Shown in pieces: positions 22,512 through 24,931 of a stretch of DNA of 24,931 nt. Source of the stretch: Scytonema sp. UIC 10036 (GTDB lineage Bacteria > Cyanobacteriota > Cyanobacteriia > Cyanobacteriales > Nostocaceae); the NCBI RefSeq assembly GCF_009725235.1, contig NZ_WJFC01000196.1:1-24931 (forward strand), in the 5' to 3' direction. The position numbers were made by a program, and so were the translations under genes. Position 1 is the first letter of the stretch, and each line of letters begins with the position of its first letter. A model generated the notes under the pieces. That model did not search any database. It saw nothing but the letters and a program-made list of their open reading frames with translations, and was not told the origin of the DNA.

Positions 22512-23810
22512 TTACAGACTGGACATAACCTCACGGGCTGCTTGCAGTGTCTGCTCAATATCTTCTTCTGTATGCGCGATGGAGGTAAACCCAGCCTCAA
22601 ATTGAGAGGGTGCTAAATAAACACCGCGCTCTAACATACCGCGATGGAAGCGTCCAAACTTGGCTGTGTCGGACTTTTTGGCGTCCTCGTAGCTGTGGAC
22701 TGGTCCTTCGGTAAAGAACAAACCAAACATACCGCTGATTTGCCCGCCGCAGGCTGCATGACCTGTTTCTTGGGCAACTTGTAGCAAGCCATTTGCTAAT
22801 TTTTGGGTAATTCGGTCAAGATATTCGTAGGTTCCTGGTTTTTGCAACAATTCCAGCGTTTTAATTCCTGCTGTCATTGCCAAAGGATTACCAGAGAGAG
22901 TTCCTGCTTGGTACATTGGACCTGCTGGAGCAACCATTGACATGATATCTCGGCGACCGCCGTAAGCTCCTACAGGCAATCCACCGCCGATAATTTTACC
23001 GAGTGTTGTCAAATCGGGGGTAATGCCGAATTTCTCTTGAGCACCGCCGTAAGCAATGCGGAAGCCTGTCATGACTTCGTCAAATACCAACAATGCCCCA
23101 TGCTCGTTGGTAAGTTCCCGCAATCCTTCTAGAAAGCCAGCATCAGGGGTAATGAAACCAGCATTCCCAACGACTGGCTCTAGTATTACACCAGCAATTT
23201 CGTCGCGGTTTTCCTCAAATAGGGCTTTGACTGCTTCTAAATCGTTGAAAGGTGCTGTCAGGGTGTTACTGGTAGCTGATTTGGGAACCCCAGGGGAGTC
23301 GGGTAAACCGAGTGTTGCTACACCAGAGCCTGCTTTTACTAAAAACATATCGGCATGACCGTGGTAGCAACCTTCAAATTTGATAATTTTGTCACGTTTG
23401 GTAAAAGCTCGCATCAATCGCAAAACAGCCATACAAGCTTCTGTACCGGAGTTAACAAATCTTACCATTTCAATGCTTGGAACAGCATCGATTACCATTT
23501 CAGCCAAGACGTTTTCCAGTACGCTTGGCGCACCGAAGCTTGTACCCTTGTCTAGCGCTTCATGCAGTGCGGCAATCACTTCAGGGTGAGTGTGTCCGCA
23601 GATAGCAGGTCCCCACGTTCCTACATAGTCAATGTACTGGTTACCATCCACATCCCATATGTACGCACCTTTGACACGGTCAAAAACGATAGGCTGTCCA
23701 CCTACAGATTTAAAAGCTCGGACGGGGGAACTGACCCCTCCCGGCATTAACTTTTGGGCAGATGCAAAGATTTCTTGTGATTTTGTAGTTTTAATTGTTG
23801 TATTTACCAA
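22512..23810 (-). CDS. hemL: Glutamate-1-semialdehyde 2,1-aminomutase
   Basis: 432 residues from TTG 23810. HemL is a PLP enzyme that makes 5-aminolevulinate from glutamate-1-semialdehyde, the entry to heme and chlorophyll. Visible blocks are [33 protein letters not shown], the PLP-contact [27 protein letters not shown] and the PLP lysine in [14 protein letters not shown] prefer TTG because AGGTGAG lies 4-5 bp before it and the product starts [15 protein letters not shown], as I recall for Nostoc relatives. An in-frame GTG (23819) would add three residues but falls inside that Shine-Dalgarno. Length is normal and the gene is intact. Confidence 0.97.
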   Translation of the reverse strand: MVNTTIKTTKSQEIFASAQKLMPGGVSSPVRAFKSVGGQPIVFDRVKGAYIWDVDGNQYIDYVGTWGPAICGHTHPEVIAALHEALDKGTSFGAPSVLENVLAEMVIDAVPSIEMVRFVNSGTEACMAVLRLMRAFTKRDKIIKFEGCYHGHADMFLVKAGSGVATLGLPDSPGVPKSATSNTLTAPFNDLEAVKALFEENRDEIAGVILEPVVGNAGFITPDAGFLEGLRELTNEHGALLVFDEVMTGFRIAYGGAQEKFGITPDLTTLGKIIGGGLPVGAYGGRRDIMSMVAPAGPMYQAGTLSGNPLAMTAGIKTLELLQKPGTYEYLDRITQKLANGLLQVAQETGHAACGGQISGMFGLFFTEGPVHSYEDAKKSDTAKFGRFHRGMLERGVYLAPSQFEAGFTSIAHTEEDIEQTLQAAREVMSSL

Positions 23811-23814
23811 GGTT

Positions 23815-23821
23815 CTCACCT
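23815..23821 (-). promoter_or_regulatory. Strong Shine-Dalgarno (AGGTGAG) that fixes the hemL start at TTG
   Basis: On the minus strand AGGTGAG is followed by AACC and then TTG 23810. The alternative GTG start lies inside this motif, so it cannot use it. Confidence 0.6.
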
Positions 23822-23913
23822 ACATTAGGAAACAAGACTCTATCTTAGGATAGGGGTAAACACTGTCTAGAACTACTATTCTAGTAAAATAGCAGAACCA
23901 GGAAAATAACAAT

Positions 23914-24099
23914 ATGTTATACAAGTCCAATCAAGACTTGCCTTTGGAAATTCGCACTCGCTTTTCTGAGGCATACCAGGATCTGTACCGAGCTGCTTTT
24001 AACTCGGCAATCCATTGGTACGGTGAAGCACCAAAAGCTCATCGGGTCGCTTTGAGTGCAGTAAAAATGCAATCGGCAATGTACAGGAGCATCGTTTAA
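23914..24099 (+). CDS. ChaB-like small protein, probably frameshifted at the 3' end
   Basis: 61 residues: YKSNQDLPLEIRTRFSEAYQ, then DLYRAAFNSAIHWYGEAPKA and HRVALSAVKMQSAMYR. This matches the ChaB fold (LPxxVR...IYRxAFNSA...AHRVAxxAVK). ChaB was first named for a cation-transport regulator, but its biochemical role is unproven. It stops after SIV. In the +1 frame the sequence goes on SFKVRGKKVVWKK and then [19 protein letters not shown]. The first of these resembles the usual KVxxKWVKK end of ChaB proteins, so one base may have been gained or lost near 24080-24095. The gene is divergent from hemL and about 100 bp before hisIE. Confidence 0.65.
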   Translation: MLYKSNQDLPLEIRTRFSEAYQDLYRAAFNSAIHWYGEAPKAHRVALSAVKMQSAMYRSIV

Positions 24100-24201
24100 A
24101 GTCAGGGGAAAAAAAGTAGTTTGGAAAAAGCATACCAACTGTGCTGTTGAATGGTATCGTGAAGCCAGGAACTATATTTACCGAAGAAAAAAGCAGTTGG
24201 T

Positions 24202-24852
24202 ATGTTGTCTTCTGATGCAAAGTCATTACACAATGCCATTCCTTTAGAAAATATTCGCTACGACGAAAAAGGGCTAGTACCCGCTATTGTTCAGGACTAT
24301 TTGGACGGCACTGTTCTGATGATGGCGTGGATGAATCGGCAGTCGTTACAAAAGACTTTGGAAAGTGGAGAAACTTGGTTTTGGAGCCGCTCCCGACAGG
24401 CGTTTTGGCATAAGGGAGAAACCTCTGGGCATATACAGAAGGTGAAAAGTATTCGATACGATTGTGACAGTGATGCGCTACTAGTCGGTGTAGAGCAAAT
24501 AGGAGACGTAGCCTGTCACACCGGGGAACGCAGTTGTTTTCATCAAGTGAACGGAGAAATTGTTTCGCCTCCGGGCAGTACACTGTCACAAATTTTTTCA
24601 GTGATTTGCGATCGCCGCGACAATCCACAAGAAGATTCTTATACCTGCAAGTTGTTGGCAGGTGGTGATAACAAGATTTTGAAAAAAATAGGCGAAGAAA
24701 GCGCTGAGGTGGTGATGGCGTTTAAGGATGACGAACCAGATGCGATCGCTGGAGAAGTTGCCGATCTTTTCTACCACACTCTTGTGGCATTGGCTCATCA
24801 TAACGTTGATATCAAAGCAGTTTATCGCAAATTGCAGGAACGGCGGAAGTAA
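24202..24852 (+). CDS. hisIE: Bifunctional phosphoribosyl-AMP cyclohydrolase / phosphoribosyl-ATP pyrophosphatase
   Basis: 216 residues with two fused enzymes of histidine synthesis (steps 2 and 3). The HisI part (to about residue 120) has the metal-binding [10 protein letters not shown] and CHTGERSCF, plus [18 protein letters not shown]. The HisE part (about 128-216) has [20 protein letters not shown] and [12 protein letters not shown]. Together they convert phosphoribosyl-ATP to the ring-opened ProFAR precursor. The cytosolic fused form is common in cyanobacteria. ATG 24202 is used; no clear Shine-Dalgarno. A heptamer tract begins right after the stop. Confidence 0.97.
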   Translation: MLSSDAKSLHNAIPLENIRYDEKGLVPAIVQDYLDGTVLMMAWMNRQSLQKTLESGETWFWSRSRQAFWHKGETSGHIQKVKSIRYDCDSDALLVGVEQIGDVACHTGERSCFHQVNGEIVSPPGSTLSQIFSVICDRRDNPQEDSYTCKLLAGGDNKILKKIGEESAEVVMAFKDDEPDAIAGEVADLFYHTLVALAHHNVDIKAVYRKLQERRK

Positions 24853-24853
24853 A

Positions 24854-24927
24854 GGATTTTGGATTTTGGATTTTGGATTTTGGTTTTTGGATTTTGGATT
24901 TTGGATTTTGGATTTTGGATTTTGGAT
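24854..24927. repeat. (GGATTTT)n heptamer tract after hisIE
   Basis: About ten nearly perfect GGATTTT units (one GGTTTTT) start 2 bp after the hisIE TAA and run to the window end. It is the same unit as the tract upstream of xseA. Confidence 0.92.
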
Positions 24928-24931
24928 TGAT

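Noticed and set aside
23868..23883. TAGAACTACTATTCTA, a palindrome between hemL and the ChaB-like gene, considered as another LexA box
   Set aside because: Only 12 of 14 positions match and both core GT steps are broken (GAAC and ATTC). It could be some other operator, but I cannot support LexA.
1..24931. tRNA, rRNA or riboswitch genes
   Set aside because: None of the gaps showed a cloverleaf, rRNA segment or known riboswitch core by eye; a covariance-model search would settle this.

Overview
The window looks like a chromosomal segment of a filamentous, probably heterocyst-forming (Nostocales-type) cyanobacterium. The HIP1 octamer GCGATCGC occurs about twenty times, inside and between genes. 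There are many 7-bp tandem repeats (STRR type: GGATTTT, CAGTGAC, GACAAAT units) and short palindromic repeats of the kind that litter these genomes. The gene families also fit: a 4-Cys Ser/Thr kinase with pentapeptide repeats, a Uma2 protein, fused HisIE, and plant-like HemL. Species cannot be named from the sequence alone.

Layout. (1) 1-3424 is a two-component region. It holds the 3' part of a membrane histidine kinase, then a graveyard of hybrid-kinase/receiver fragments interrupted by a GNAT acetyltransferase and what looks like an IS630-type transposase tail. (2) 3428-6436 holds a DUF3445 (heme-dependent oxidative N-demethylase-like) gene, a pheophytinase-like alpha/beta hydrolase and a Uma2 gene. 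(3) 6537-9545 is uvrA with a perfect cyanobacterial LexA box. (4) 9607-10404 is an EgtC-like glutamine amidotransferase. (5) 10716-11765 is a toxin-antitoxin patch: an XRE antitoxin stub, an antitoxin/RelE-ParE operon whose toxin has a nonsense codon, and an orphan DUF433 antitoxin. (6) 11858-14050 holds ruvA and two tandem sucrose-phosphate-phosphatase-like genes (one headless), with WD40 and trypsin-like protease remnants around them. (7) 14610-16931 is a large CACHE-HAMP-PAS histidine kinase. (8) 17015-19962 holds xseB, xseA and recA. (9) 20087-24931 holds a MITE-like element, an SpkB-like kinase, hemL, a ChaB-like gene and hisIE, ending in a heptamer repeat.

How the genes fit together. 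Five DNA repair/recombination genes (uvrA, ruvA, xseA, xseB, recA) lie within about 13 kb. Sites resembling the cyanobacterial LexA box precede uvrA (14/14 to the remembered consensus) and recA (13/14). A third (13/14), sharing a 14-nt core with the uvrA site, sits 51 bp upstream of the toxin-antitoxin operon. That makes an SOS-linked toxin-antitoxin module the most interesting candidate here, although its toxin is damaged. The second theme is repeats invading genes: uvrA carries two repeat-derived stretches inside its reading frame, and the stop codons of uvrA, xseA and the alpha/beta hydrolase all lie inside repeats. I see no CRISPR array, tRNA or rRNA, and no clear complete novel system.
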